Positions 35,165 through 45,095 of a DNA stretch of 64,000 nucleotides are shown here, piece by piece. The stretch is from contig PERL01000002.1 in the NCBI GenBank assembly GCA_002928735.1, forward strand, positions 310,001 to 374,000, read 5' to 3'. Source of the DNA: Hyphomicrobium sp. GTDB lineage: Bacteria > Pseudomonadota > Alphaproteobacteria > Rhizobiales > Hyphomicrobiaceae. Position 1 is the stretch's first letter; each line of letters starts with the position of its first letter. The notes below the pieces were generated by a model. It ran no database searches and was not told where the DNA came from. It was given only the letters and a program-made list of their open reading frames with translations. The translations under genes were made by a program, and so were the position numbers.

Positions 35165-38100
35165 ATGGGTGAGGCTACGCGGATTTATACGGTGCCGGCG
35201 GGGCAGCCGTTTTTGAAGGCCTTGGCGCGGGCTTTGCTCAACGGCGATTTGCCGTCGCCCGGTGGGGCGAAACCGAGCGCCGTCGATCTCACTGGCATCA
35301 CGCTCTACCTGCCGACCCGGCGCGCGACGCGGGCGCTGCAAGAGGCGTTTCTCGCCGAGGGCGGCGGGCGGGCGATGCTGCTACCGTCAATCCTTCCAAT
35401 CTCCGAGGGTGATGAGGATCTGTCGCTCGTCATGGAGGCGGCACGCGGCGAACGCGGCGCGGCGATTGGGCCGGCGATCAGCGAGATGCACCGGCGGCTG
35501 GCGTTGACGCAATTGGTCATGCGCTGGTCCGAGGCGATGCGCGGGCGCGACGATGGCGACATCGAAACCGTGGCGGCCGGTGCGGCGACACCGGCGCAGG
35601 CGGCGACGCTGGCGTCTGAACTGGCGCGGCTCATGGATATGGTGGAGACCGAGGGCGTGTCGCTCGCGGGGCTCAAGGACATCGTGCCGGAGCTTTATTC
35701 GGAGCACTGGCAGAAGACGCTGCAGTTTCTGGAGATCGTGACGGCGCACTGGCCGCAGTATCTCGATGCGTATGGTTTCCTCTCACCTGCTGAGCGGCGC
35801 AATGCGGTGATCCGGGCGGATGCGGAGCGGTTGGCGCAATCGCCGCCGGCGGGGCCGGTGATCGTGGCGGGCGTGACGGGCTCAGTGCCGGCGACGGTCG
35901 AATTGATGCGCGCGGTGGCGGCCTTGCCAAACGGGGCGATCGTGCTGCCGGCGCTTGATACCACGCTCGATGAGGAGAGCTGGGACACGATCCTTCCCGA
36001 TGCGGATTTGAACGCGCACGCCGAGCATCCGCAGTTTGGATTGGCGAAGCTGCTGACGGAATTGGGCGTGGCGCGTACCGATGTGCGCGTGTTGCCCGGC
36101 GCGGAAGTGGACGGGTGGCAGCGGGCGCGGGAGGAATTGATTTCGGAAGCGTTGCGGCCGTCGCGGACCACGGGGCGGTGGCATTCGTATGTGGCCAAGC
36201 TGCGCGATGCGGATACACGCGCGGCGGCGCTCCATGGGTTGAGCCTGATCGAAGCGCCGATGCCGCAGGACGAGGCGGAGGCGATTGCTCTCATTCTGCG
36301 CCATGCGGCGGAGACGCCGGGACGAACGGCGGCGCTGGTGTCGCCGGACCGGTTGTTGGCGCGGCGGGTGGCTATCCGGCTGGAGAGCTGGGGCATTCGT
36401 GTTGACGATTCAGCTGGGCGGCCGTTCGCGAAGACGGTGCCGGGGGCGTTTCTCGAACTCGTTGTGGCCGCGCATGCGGAGGGCTATGCGCCGGCGACGC
36501 TGATGGCGCTGCTCAAACATCCGCTGACGCGGCTGGGGCGCGATCCGTTTTCCATCCGGCGGGCGGCGCGGGCGCTGGAGATCGGGGCGTTCCGGACGCC
36601 GTTCTTCGGTCAGGGGCTCGATGGCGTCGAGGCGGCGCTGGAGCAGGCGCATCACGCGACGGATAGCGGCGAGCGACGGCATCGCGCGGTGCGCCGGCTG
36701 TGGGCTGAAGACTGGGATGGGGCGCGCGATCTTGTTGCTGCTCTGAAGGCGGCGTTCGCGCCGATGACGGAGATAGCGGCGACCGGCGCGGCGGTGCCTA
36801 TTGCGGAACTGGCGCGGGCGCATGTTTCGGTTGCAGAAAACCTGGCGCGATTGCCGGAGGGCGATGACGCGTCGTCACCGTTGTGGCATGGCGAGGCGGG
36901 CGATGCGGCGCAGCGATTTTTTGCGGAGGTGCTGGCGGAGGGATTACCAGCGGTGGCCGTGCCGCCGGCGGATTATCCGGATCTTTATCGCAGCCTGATT
37001 TCGGGGATCAACGTGCGGCCGCGCGTGCCGGTGCATCCGCGGCTGTTCATTTGGGGTCCGTTCGAGGCGCGGTTGCAGCAGACGGATGTCGTGATCCTCG
37101 GCTCCCTCAATGACGGGACGTGGCCGGAGTCGGCCGATCCGGGCCCGTGGCTCAACCGGCCGATGCGGAGCGACTTGAAGCTGCCGTCGCCGGAAGAAAA
37201 GATTGGACAGGCGGCGCACGATTTCGTGTCGCTGATGGGTGCGCGTGAGGTGATCCTGACGCGGGCGCAGAAGGTGGACGGCGTGCCGGCGGTGCCGTCG
37301 CGGTGGCTGTTGCGGTTGCAGGCTTTATTGGATGGAGCGGGGGCGCGGTCAGAGTTGCGGCCCGATCAGCCGTGGCTGGGATGGGCGCGGCAGCGGGATG
37401 CGATTGTGCGGCGGGCGAGTGTGCCGTGTCCGCAGCCGAAGCCGCCGGTTGAGATGCGGCCGCGGAAATTGTCGGTGTCGCGGATCGAGACGTTCATCGG
37501 TAATCCGTATGCGATTTTCGCGCGTGAGATTTTGGGGCTGGAGGCGCTTGATCCGTTGGGGACGGAGCCCGGCGCGGCGTTGCGCGGGAGCATTATTCAC
37601 GAGGCGCTGTCGCAGTTTGCGAATGCGTATCCGGCGGCGTTGCCGAATGACGTGAAGCGGACGCTGGTCGGCATGGCGCAGGGCATTCTCGACGACTACC
37701 GGACGCATCCGCGGATCGCGGCGTTCTGGGTGCCGCGGTTCATCCGCTTTGCGGAGTGGTTTGCGGAGACGGAGGCGGAGCGCCGCCGGGGTGTGGAGCG
37801 CGTCGTGTCGGAGACGAGCGGGGCGCTTGTGTTCGACGCGCCGGGTGGGGCGTTCACGCTGACGGCGCGGGCGGACCGGATCGACGTGACGGAGCGAGGG
37901 CTGGTCATCACTGATTACAAGACAGGGACGCCACCCAACTCGAAGGCGGTCAACAGCGGGCGGTCGCCGCAGTTGCCGTTGGAGGCGGCGATTGCGCTTG
38001 CGGCGGGGTTTGCGCACGTGCCGGAGGGGCATGTTGCGGCGCTGCGTTACATCCGGGCGTCGGGCGGGCAGCCGCCGGGGGAGGAGAGTGACATTTCGTG

Positions 38101-38299
38101 TGCGGATATCGCGGCGCTGGCGGCTGAAACGCTCGATGGATTGAAGCGGCATATTGCGCGGTTCGATGATGCGGCGACGCCGTACAAGCCGGTGCGGCGG
38201 CAGGGGTTCTCGTATGATTTCGACGACTTTGCCCATCTGGCGCGGGTGGCGGAATGGTCGGCGGCCGAGGGCGAAACGGGCGATGAGGACGCGGCATGA
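35165..38299 (+). CDS. addB: Double-strand break repair protein AddB
   Basis: A 1044-residue subunit of the AddAB helicase-nuclease, which resects DNA ends for recombination in place of RecBCD. The N-terminal region (LYLPTRRATRALQEAFLAEG) is the inactivated helicase-like part of the alphaproteobacterial AddB. The C-terminal 250 residues form a PD-(D/E)xK nuclease with LRGSIIHEALSQFAN, then GLVITDYKTGTPP containing the Asp-x-Lys catalytic pair. Its stop overlaps the addA start by four bases (ATGA), so the subunits are translationally coupled. Confidence 0.93.
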   Translation: MGEATRIYTVPAGQPFLKALARALLNGDLPSPGGAKPSAVDLTGITLYLPTRRATRALQEAFLAEGGGRAMLLPSILPISEGDEDLSLVMEAARGERGAAIGPAISEMHRRLALTQLVMRWSEAMRGRDDGDIETVAAGAATPAQAATLASELARLMDMVETEGVSLAGLKDIVPELYSEHWQKTLQFLEIVTAHWPQYLDAYGFLSPAERRNAVIRADAERLAQSPPAGPVIVAGVTGSVPATVELMRAVAALPNGAIVLPALDTTLDEESWDTILPDADLNAHAEHPQFGLAKLLTELGVARTDVRVLPGAEVDGWQRAREELISEALRPSRTTGRWHSYVAKLRDADTRAAALHGLSLIEAPMPQDEAEAIALILRHAAETPGRTAALVSPDRLLARRVAIRLESWGIRVDDSAGRPFAKTVPGAFLELVVAAHAEGYAPATLMALLKHPLTRLGRDPFSIRRAARALEIGAFRTPFFGQGLDGVEAALEQAHHATDSGERRHRAVRRLWAEDWDGARDLVAALKAAFAPMTEIAATGAAVPIAELARAHVSVAENLARLPEGDDASSPLWHGEAGDAAQRFFAEVLAEGLPAVAVPPADYPDLYRSLISGINVRPRVPVHPRLFIWGPFEARLQQTDVVILGSLNDGTWPESADPGPWLNRPMRSDLKLPSPEEKIGQAAHDFVSLMGAREVILTRAQKVDGVPAVPSRWLLRLQALLDGAGARSELRPDQPWLGWARQRDAIVRRASVPCPQPKPPVEMRPRKLSVSRIETFIGNPYAIFAREILGLEALDPLGTEPGAALRGSIIHEALSQFANAYPAALPNDVKRTLVGMAQGILDDYRTHPRIAAFWVPRFIRFAEWFAETEAERRRGVERVVSETSGALVFDAPGGAFTLTARADRIDVTERGLVITDYKTGTPPNSKAVNSGRSPQLPLEAAIALAAGFAHVPEGHVAALRYIRASGGQPPGEESDISCADIAALAAETLDGLKRHIARFDDAATPYKPVRRQGFSYDFDDFAHLARVAEWSAAEGETGDEDAA

Positions 38300-41200
38300 G
38301 CGATAGACAAGCTGCGATTGCGCGGGAACTGGAGCGGACGACGCGCGTGCAGGGGCAGGCGTCTGATCCGGCGGCGTCGGTGTGGGTAAGCGCGAACGCA
38401 GGCACGGGCAAGACGCACGTATTGAAGATGCGCGTGTTGCGGCTGCTGCTGGAAGGCGTGGCGCCGCAAAAGATCCTGTGTCTGACGTACACGAAGGCTG
38501 CGGCGTCGGAGATGTCGAAGCGCGTGTTTGAGGATTTGGCCAAGTGGGTGACGTTGGCGGATAAGGCGCTGGCCGACGAACTGGCCAAGCTGCTGGGCCG
38601 TGCGCCAGCGACGGACGAGATGGCGCGGGCGCGGACGCTCTTTACAGCGTCGATCGAGACGCCGGGTGGGTTCAAGGTGCAAACCATTCACGCGTTTTCG
38701 GAGCGGCTACTGCAGCGATTTCCGCTGGAGGCGGGTGTGACCCCGGGGTTTGCGATCCTAGATGAAGTCGAAGCGCGCGATCTCAAGCGGCAGGCGATCG
38801 ACGCCGTGCTGACGGATGCGTGCCGCACGCCGAAATCGCTGCTGGCGGCGGCACTCGATTGCGCGGTGGCGCATGCGGTGGACGACCGGTTCGATCAGAT
38901 CCTCGGGGATGCGCTCAACCATCGCGGTGCGATCGAGGATGCGGCGCGGCTTGAGGGCGAGCGCTCCGGATTTGCAGAGGCCGAGCTGCGGCTGCGGCGG
39001 CACCTTGGCGTGCGCGAGACGGTGTCGAGTGGCGCGCTGATCGATCAGCTCGCCGGTCTACTGCCGGCGGCGGATTGTATGAACCTCGCGGAACTTTTCG
39101 GACGGGGCTCCACGAACGATCAGAAGCGGGCGACGTGTTTGCGGGAGATCCCGGCGGCTCAGGCAGCGCGGTCGCGGGCGTCGCTGATGTGTGACCTGTT
39201 CTTTGATTCTAAAGGTGAGCCGCGGGGGTCATTTGCGACGAAGAAGACGGCGCAGGCGTATCCCGAGACGGAGGCGGTGCTGTCGCGCGCGCAGGGGGCG
39301 TTCGTGCCGTTGTGGCGGGAGTTCGTGGGGTGCGAGGCCGTCGAGGCGACGATGGCGCTCTACCGGCTTTCGGATGCGGTTCTGCAAAAGTACAGCGAGG
39401 CCAAGAACCGGCGGGCCGCGCTTGATTTCGACGATCTCATTCAGCGGACGAAAAACTTGCTCGCCTCGCATGGGTCGGCGGAGTGGGTGCTCTATAAGCT
39501 CGACAACGGGCTTGACCATCTGCTTGTCGACGAGAGCCAGGATACCAGCCCGGCGCAGTGGCAGGTGGTGGGGCGGCTGGCGGAGGAATTCTTCGCGGGC
39601 AGCGGCACGCACGAGACGCCGCGCACGATTTTCGCGGTGGGAGACGAAAAGCAGTCGATCTATTCGTTCCAGGGCGCGGCGCCGGAGATGTTTGCGGCCA
39701 TGGGCGGGAAATTCGCGGGGCTGGCGCAGAGCGTGCAGGCGCCATTCCATCGCGTCGATCTCAACGTGTCGTTCCGCACGACCGCGCCGGTTTTGACGGC
39801 GGTGGATACGGTGTTTGCGGATGCGGCGCAAACGCCTGGCGTTCCGGCGGGCGATGGCGGCATCCGGCATATTGCGAAGCGCTTGGGGCAGGCGGGATCG
39901 GTGGAGATCTGGCGGCCCGAGAAATGGCAGGACGGCGATCCCGGCGATGTGTGGGCGCCCTTGGACGAGACGTCGACGACGGCGCCGTCGCTGAGGCTCG
40001 CCGACCGGATTGCGAAGACCATTCGCGGGTGGATCGATGCGAAAGCTGAGTTGCCGAGCGCGGGCCGGCCCATTCGCGCGGGCGACATTCTGATCCTTGT
40101 GCGCAAGCGGCGGCCGTTTGCGGGGCCGATGGTGGCGGCGCTGAAGGCGGCGGGCGTGCCCGTGGCCGGTGCGGACCGTCTGGCGCTGACGCAGCACATC
40201 GCCGTGCAGGATCTGATGTCACTCGGCGGGTTTTTGACGCTGCCGGAGGACGATCTGGCGCTGGCGGAAGTGTTGAAGTCGCCAATCTTCGATTTTGACG
40301 ACGATGATCTGTTGCGGCTGGCACATGGGCGCAAGGGGACGTTGTGGAAGGCGCTGCTCGATCAGGCGGCCGGGGATCAGCGGTTCGCGGTGGCGGTCGA
40401 AACGCTGAAGCGGTGGCGGAAGGCGGCCGATTTCACGCCGCCGTATGAGTTCTGGGCGAGCCTGCTCGATCGCGACGGCGTGCGGGCGAAGCTGATTTCG
40501 CGGTTGGGACCCGATGCGGCCGATCCGGTGGATGAGTTTTTGAATGTGGCGCTGACGTATGACGACGGCGCGCCTGCTTCGCTGACGGGATTTCTGCATG
40601 CGCTGACGCAAGACGATCGCGAGATCAAGCGCGATACGGAACATGCGCGCGATGAGGTGCGTGTGATGACCGTGCATGGGGCGAAGGGCTTGGAAGCGCC
40701 GATCGTGTTTTTGCCGGATACCTGCGCGACTGGGACTGCCAACAGCGGTGGGAAGATCGTGGCGCTGGAGGAATTGCGATCCAATGCGGACGCGGCGGCG
40801 CCGTTCGTATGGCCGGTGAGCGGATCGAGGAGCCTGCAATCGGTGCAGAATGCGCGCGATGTGCAGAAGCAGCGCGATGTGGAAGAGAGCAACCGGCTTT
40901 TGTATGTGGCGATGACGCGGCCGCGCGACCGACTGATCGTGGCCGGGTTCGAGGGCAAACGCGGGCGGGGTAAAGGCTGCTGGTTCGATCTGGTGTGCGC
41001 CGGACTCGGCGTCGATCCCGATGCGCCGGGAGATGATCCGGTGCTGTGGCGACTGGACGAGGCGCAGGCGGACGGCGTGGCGCCAGATGCGAAGCCGAAA
41101 GACGCGGCGGAGGATGTGTCGCCTGTGGCACGGCCTGCTTGGGCTGATACGGCGGCGCCGCGCGAAAAGGCGCTGAGCATTCCGCTCGCGCCGTCGCGGC

Positions 41201-41892
41201 TGGCGCCTTACGAGACAGACGATGCGGGGGAGCCCAGCAAGGACGAGCCCGCGCGCGATCCACTGGCCGAACCTGCGGCGTCGCCGCCGGCTGTAGCCAA
41301 GGGAGATGGGGCGGGGTTGGCGGGCGACCGCTTCCTGCGCGGAACGCTGACGCATGCTCTCTTGGAGCATCTGCCGGGGATCGCTGCGACGGCTTGGACG
41401 AAAGCAGCGGCGGCGTATCTGGAGGCGCGGGCGGGGCATCTGCCCGAGCGGACGCGGAAGAGCATCGCCAAGGAGGCGCTGGCGATCCTTGCCGATCCGG
41501 ATTTCGGCGCGTTGTTCGCAGCCGCGAGCCGGGCCGAGGTGCCACTTGTGGCGGAAATCCCCAATCCATCGGGGCGCGGGCCAGCGTTGAAATTGACGGG
41601 CCAGATCGACCGGTTGGCGGTGACGGACGAGGCGGTGCTGATCATCGACTACAAGACGAACCGCGCGGCACCATCTTCGGTCGAGGACGTGGCACCGGTG
41701 TACCTATATCAGCTGGCCGCCTACAGGCTGGCGCTGGCGGAGATCTATCCGGACAAGCCGGTGCGGGCGGCACTGCTGTGGACCGAAGTGCCGCAGATGA
41801 TGGAAATTCCACCTGCAATTCTGGATAGATACGCGGCCGGTCTATGGTCGCTCGATGCGGCCAGCCTTGACGCGGCGGGCGGGCGTTCTTAA
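38296..41892 (+). CDS. addA: AddA helicase-nuclease subunit
   Basis: A 1198-residue UvrD-like helicase with a C-terminal nuclease. Walker A is VWVSANAGTGKTHVLKMR (about 29-46); motif Ia region is CLTYTKAAASEMSKRV; Walker B is LLVDESQDTSPAQW; late motifs include VMTVHGAKGLEAPIVFLPDT and LLYVAMTRPRDRLIVAGF. The last 180 residues carry the nuclease motif AVLIIDYKTNRAA. With AddB it unwinds and cuts double-strand break ends until a Chi-like site is met. It follows addB with a four-base overlap and precedes trxA by 61 bases. Confidence 0.95.
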   Translation: MSDRQAAIARELERTTRVQGQASDPAASVWVSANAGTGKTHVLKMRVLRLLLEGVAPQKILCLTYTKAAASEMSKRVFEDLAKWVTLADKALADELAKLLGRAPATDEMARARTLFTASIETPGGFKVQTIHAFSERLLQRFPLEAGVTPGFAILDEVEARDLKRQAIDAVLTDACRTPKSLLAAALDCAVAHAVDDRFDQILGDALNHRGAIEDAARLEGERSGFAEAELRLRRHLGVRETVSSGALIDQLAGLLPAADCMNLAELFGRGSTNDQKRATCLREIPAAQAARSRASLMCDLFFDSKGEPRGSFATKKTAQAYPETEAVLSRAQGAFVPLWREFVGCEAVEATMALYRLSDAVLQKYSEAKNRRAALDFDDLIQRTKNLLASHGSAEWVLYKLDNGLDHLLVDESQDTSPAQWQVVGRLAEEFFAGSGTHETPRTIFAVGDEKQSIYSFQGAAPEMFAAMGGKFAGLAQSVQAPFHRVDLNVSFRTTAPVLTAVDTVFADAAQTPGVPAGDGGIRHIAKRLGQAGSVEIWRPEKWQDGDPGDVWAPLDETSTTAPSLRLADRIAKTIRGWIDAKAELPSAGRPIRAGDILILVRKRRPFAGPMVAALKAAGVPVAGADRLALTQHIAVQDLMSLGGFLTLPEDDLALAEVLKSPIFDFDDDDLLRLAHGRKGTLWKALLDQAAGDQRFAVAVETLKRWRKAADFTPPYEFWASLLDRDGVRAKLISRLGPDAADPVDEFLNVALTYDDGAPASLTGFLHALTQDDREIKRDTEHARDEVRVMTVHGAKGLEAPIVFLPDTCATGTANSGGKIVALEELRSNADAAAPFVWPVSGSRSLQSVQNARDVQKQRDVEESNRLLYVAMTRPRDRLIVAGFEGKRGRGKGCWFDLVCAGLGVDPDAPGDDPVLWRLDEAQADGVAPDAKPKDAAEDVSPVARPAWADTAAPREKALSIPLAPSRLAPYETDDAGEPSKDEPARDPLAEPAASPPAVAKGDGAGLAGDRFLRGTLTHALLEHLPGIAATAWTKAAAAYLEARAGHLPERTRKSIAKEALAILADPDFGALFAAASRAEVPLVAEIPNPSGRGPALKLTGQIDRLAVTDEAVLIIDYKTNRAAPSSVEDVAPVYLYQLAAYRLALAEIYPDKPVRAALLWTEVPQMMEIPPAILDRYAAGLWSLDAASLDAAGGRS

Positions 41893-41953
41893 GTCTTGCG
41901 TCCGATCAAGGCCGGTGGCTTCCCTGCGCGCCGGCGCCAACAGAGAGATCCCC

Positions 41954-42286
41954 ATGGGCAGCGATACACCCGTCGTTTCCGACAGCACGTTCGATGAGAT
42001 CGTGTTGAAGTCGACCGAACCGGTCGTCGTGGACTTCTATGCGGAGTGGTGCGGGCCGTGCAAAGCCATGGCGCCGACGCTCGATGCCGTGGCCGCCGAC
42101 ATGAAGGGCAAGGTCAAGATCGTGAAGGTCGACGTTGACCAGAGCCCGGGCATCACGACGAAGTATGCCATCCAGGCGATGCCGACACTGATGGTGTTCA
42201 AGGGCGGCGAAGTGAAGGCGCGGCAGGCCGGCGCCATGGTGCAAAAGAAGCGCCTGGAAGACTTTATCAATAGCGCGCTGGCTTAA
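41954..42286 (+). CDS. trxA: Thioredoxin
   Basis: A 110-residue thioredoxin with the redox motif WCGPC (32-36), cis-Pro region QAMPTLMVFKGG and the usual length. It reduces cytosolic disulphides with thioredoxin reductase, which is not in the window. GAGAGATCCCC precedes the ATG at 41954; the open frame extends 33 codons upstream without family match. The last 21 bases are duplicated just after the stop, and a terminator follows. Confidence 0.95.
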   Translation: MGSDTPVVSDSTFDEIVLKSTEPVVVDFYAEWCGPCKAMAPTLDAVAADMKGKVKIVKVDVDQSPGITTKYAIQAMPTLMVFKGGEVKARQAGAMVQKKRLEDFINSALA

Positions 42287-42314
42287 GCGCGACATCAACA
42301 GCGCGCTCGCTTAA
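42266..42314 (+). repeat. Imperfect direct repeat of the trxA 3' end
   Basis: The final 21 bases of trxA including the stop (42266-42286) recur at 42294-42314 with two mismatches, 28 bases further. The second copy lies outside the gene, so it is a short local duplication without coding effect. Confidence 0.7.
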
Positions 42315-42340
42315 CTGGCGTTGCACGGCTGAAAGTTGGT

Positions 42341-42370
42341 AACCGCGCGGTGAGAGCCGCGCGGTTTTCT
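42341..42370. terminator. Terminator between convergent trxA and folC
   Basis: A perfect 10-bp stem (42341-42350 with 42357-42366) and a six-base loop are followed on the plus strand by TTTTCTGTTT. It ends trxA transcription; on the other strand it faces the folC 3' end, where the U-tract is absent. Confidence 0.85.
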
Positions 42371-42382
42371 GTTTGAGCGGGT

Positions 42383-43714
42383 TCAGTTGCCTTGGACTTC
42401 GACGCCTTCCTGCCGGGCCAAGACGTGGCCGGCGAGATAGAGCGAACCGCAGATGAGGACGCGCTTGGGTGCTGAGTCGAGGAGTTCGATGCGCTTCAAA
42501 GCGCTCTCGACGTCGTTGGCGCTGTCGGCAGAGAGGTCTGATTGATTGGCCACTTCGGCGAGGGCTTCGGGCGTGAAGGGGGCTTCGTGCGCGCCGGGAA
42601 TCGGCACGGTGACGATGTGGCGAACGAGGCCACGAAATGGGGATAGAAAACCCGTCGCATCCTTCAGGCCCATCATTCCGCAAATGAGATAGAGGGGCTT
42701 GGGGGCGCGCTCTTCGAGGTCGGCCAGCGTCTGCGCCAGCGCGACGCCGGCGGAGGGATTGTGGCCGCCGTCGAGCCAGAGTTCGGAGTTGCGGCCTAAC
42801 AGATCGGGCAGCGGGCCGCTGTCCAGGCGCTGCATGCGGGCCGGCCATTTGGCGGAGAGCAGACCGCGCTCGATGGCGGCCTCGTTCTGGCGCAGGGCCT
42901 CGATCTGGAGCGCGGCGGTGACAGCGGTGCCGGCGTTGACGATCTGATGGCGGCCGACAAGCGCAGGGAGCGGCAGATCGAGGACGCGCGTGTCCGTTTG
43001 TACGACGAGGCGGCCGTTTTGTTCGAAGGCGTCGAAGTCCTGGCCCCAGACAATGGCTTTGGCGCCCGTACGGTGGGCTGTGTCGACGATGACGGCGAGG
43101 GCTTCATCTTCCTGCTGCGCGACGATGCAGGGGACGCCGCGCTTCAAGATGCCAGCCTTTTCGGCGGCGATGAGGCCGATGGTGTGCCCAAGCTTTTCGG
43201 CGTGGTCCATGGAAACGGGGGTGATGATGGTCAACGCGGGCTGCTGAACGACATTGGTGGCGTCGAGGCGGCCGCCGAGGCCGACTTCGAGGAGGATCAC
43301 ATCGGCGGGCGTTTCGGCGAAGGCAAGGAAAGCGGCTGCCGTGGTGATCTCGAATTGGGTGATGTCGTCGCCGTCGTTGACCGCCTGGGTGCGCGTCAGA
43401 ACGTCGACGAGTTGGTCTTCGCCGATGGGCTGGGACACGCCGTCGGGGCCGGCCAGTTCGATGCGTTCGTGGAAGCGAACGAGATGGGGCGACGTATAGA
43501 CGTGGACGCGCAGGCCGGCGGCGGAGAGCATAGCTTTGAGGAACGCCGTGGTGGAGCCTTTGCCGTTGGTGCCGGCAATGTGGACGACGGGGGGCAGCTT
43601 TTCGTGCGGATTGCCGAGTTTGGCGAGTAGCCGCTCAATGCGGCCGAGGGACAGATCGATAAGCTTCGGGTGAAGAAGCTTGAGGTCGGCCAGGAGCTTG
43701 TCGCTCTTTCGCAT
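42383..43714 (-). CDS. folC: Folylpolyglutamate/dihydrofolate synthase
   Basis: A 443-residue Mur-ligase-type enzyme that makes dihydrofolate from dihydropteroate and adds glutamates to folates. The ATP loop is VVHIAGTNGKGSTTAFLKAML, followed by HVYTSPHLVRFHERI, VGLGGRLDATNVV and, in the C-terminal domain, LWLDGGHNPSAG. It lies downstream of accD on the same strand (167-base gap), the folC-accD-trpA order usual in alphaproteobacteria. Confidence 0.95.
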   Translation of the reverse strand: MRKSDKLLADLKLLHPKLIDLSLGRIERLLAKLGNPHEKLPPVVHIAGTNGKGSTTAFLKAMLSAAGLRVHVYTSPHLVRFHERIELAGPDGVSQPIGEDQLVDVLTRTQAVNDGDDITQFEITTAAAFLAFAETPADVILLEVGLGGRLDATNVVQQPALTIITPVSMDHAEKLGHTIGLIAAEKAGILKRGVPCIVAQQEDEALAVIVDTAHRTGAKAIVWGQDFDAFEQNGRLVVQTDTRVLDLPLPALVGRHQIVNAGTAVTAALQIEALRQNEAAIERGLLSAKWPARMQRLDSGPLPDLLGRNSELWLDGGHNPSAGVALAQTLADLEERAPKPLYLICGMMGLKDATGFLSPFRGLVRHIVTVPIPGAHEAPFTPEALAEVANQSDLSADSANDVESALKRIELLDSAPKRVLICGSLYLAGHVLARQEGVEVQGN

Positions 43715-43881
43715 GGCTGGTTTTCTGCTCGATCGGCTCGGCGGCGTGACGGGGGATGCCCGATCTCTATTGGGGCATTCTCACTTGGCCTGTCTACGCC
43801 GTTATGACCGGATGCAGACCGGCCGGCCGGATCAACAGTCCGTGGGATCCCTGCGGCGGATCGTCAGGCTGATTGTGGTTT

Positions 43882-44946
43882 TCAGCTCGACGAGGGCGTG
43901 TCGCCGGATGCGGGTTTTGTTGTCCTGGCGCCGGTTTCGCGCGCGGTGATGGCCTTGGTGTCCGCGATGGACGGCGGCGTGGTCGTCGTTTCCATCGGTT
44001 GCGGATCGATACCTGAAATGGCGCTCTCGCGGGCTGCGTTTTCCAACGGGCGGCCGTTGGCAACCGTGCGCCCGATGAAGCGCTTTGGCTTGGTGTTGCC
44101 ATTCATCAGCACGCGGCAGACGCGGGAGAGCGTTTCGCGCAGCTTATGGCGATGGACGACCATGTCGATCATGCCATGATCGAGCAGGTATTCGGAGCGC
44201 TGGAAGCCGTCCGGCAATTGCTCGCGGATGGTTTGCTGGATGACGCGGGGACCGGCGAAACAGATGAGCGCACCGGGTTCGGCGATGTGGATGTCGCCCA
44301 GCATCGCATAAGACGCGGTGACGCCGCCGGTGGTGGGATCGGTGAGGACGACGATATAGGGGAGGCCAGCTTCGCGCAGGCGCTGCACCGCGATTGTGGT
44401 GCGCGGCATCTGCATGAGCGAAAGGATTCCCTCCTGCATGCGCGCGCCGCCGGAGGCTGCGAACAGAATGAAGGGCGTGCCCTTTTCGAGCGCGCGGGTG
44501 AGGCCGGTGATGACGGCTTCGCCAGCAGCCATGCCGAGCGATCCGCCCATGAAGTCGAAGTCCTGCGCCGCGGCGGTGACCGGCTGGCCGTCGAGCTTGC
44601 CTTCGCCGATGAGGACGGCGTCTTCCTGGCCGGTCTTGGCCTTCGCATCCTTAAGGCGGTCGGTGTATTTGCGGCCGTCGCGGAATTTGAGCGGGTCTTG
44701 CGGAACGGCGGGGACGGGAACGTTGTCGAACACGCCGCCGTCGAAGAGGGCGGTCAGGCGGGCGCGGGCACCCATGCGCATGTGATAGCCGGAGCCGGGG
44801 ACGACGAACTGGTTCGACTCGAGGTCTTTGTAAAAGACCATCTGGCCGCTCTCGGGGCATTTGACCCAGAGGTTGTCGGGCACTTCGCGCTTCGTGGTCA
44901 GGAAGCTGCGGATCTTGGGCCGGACGACATTGTTGATCCAGTTCAC
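43882..44946 (-). CDS. accD: Acetyl-CoA carboxylase carboxyltransferase beta subunit
   Basis: A 354-residue carboxyltransferase subunit for malonyl-CoA formation, the first step of fatty acid synthesis. Core motifs are [33 protein letters not shown] and [19 protein letters not shown]. The N-terminal zinc ribbon of E. coli AccD has four Cys; here only the first remains ([10 protein letters not shown], then VVPGSGYHM), a change that I also know from rhizobial AccD proteins. Residues 300-354 form a Thr/Ala/Pro-rich tail not needed for the fold. Its partner AccA is not in the window. Confidence 0.95.
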   Translation of the reverse strand: MNWINNVVRPKIRSFLTTKREVPDNLWVKCPESGQMVFYKDLESNQFVVPGSGYHMRMGARARLTALFDGGVFDNVPVPAVPQDPLKFRDGRKYTDRLKDAKAKTGQEDAVLIGEGKLDGQPVTAAAQDFDFMGGSLGMAAGEAVITGLTRALEKGTPFILFAASGGARMQEGILSLMQMPRTTIAVQRLREAGLPYIVVLTDPTTGGVTASYAMLGDIHIAEPGALICFAGPRVIQQTIREQLPDGFQRSEYLLDHGMIDMVVHRHKLRETLSRVCRVLMNGNTKPKRFIGRTVANGRPLENAARESAISGIDPQPMETTTTPPSIADTKAITARETGARTTKPASGDTPSSS

Positions 44947-45095
44947 GGTCTTCTCGCTCCTTCAGGAGTGCGGCGACGTTGATCGCTCGCGAATACATAG
45001 CATGCCGGATGCGGTTGTTTCAGGGCCGGGGCGTCGCAATCTGTGGGAGATTTCGGCGGTTGGTTAGGGCCCGGCCCCGGTCCGGCCGCGCAATT

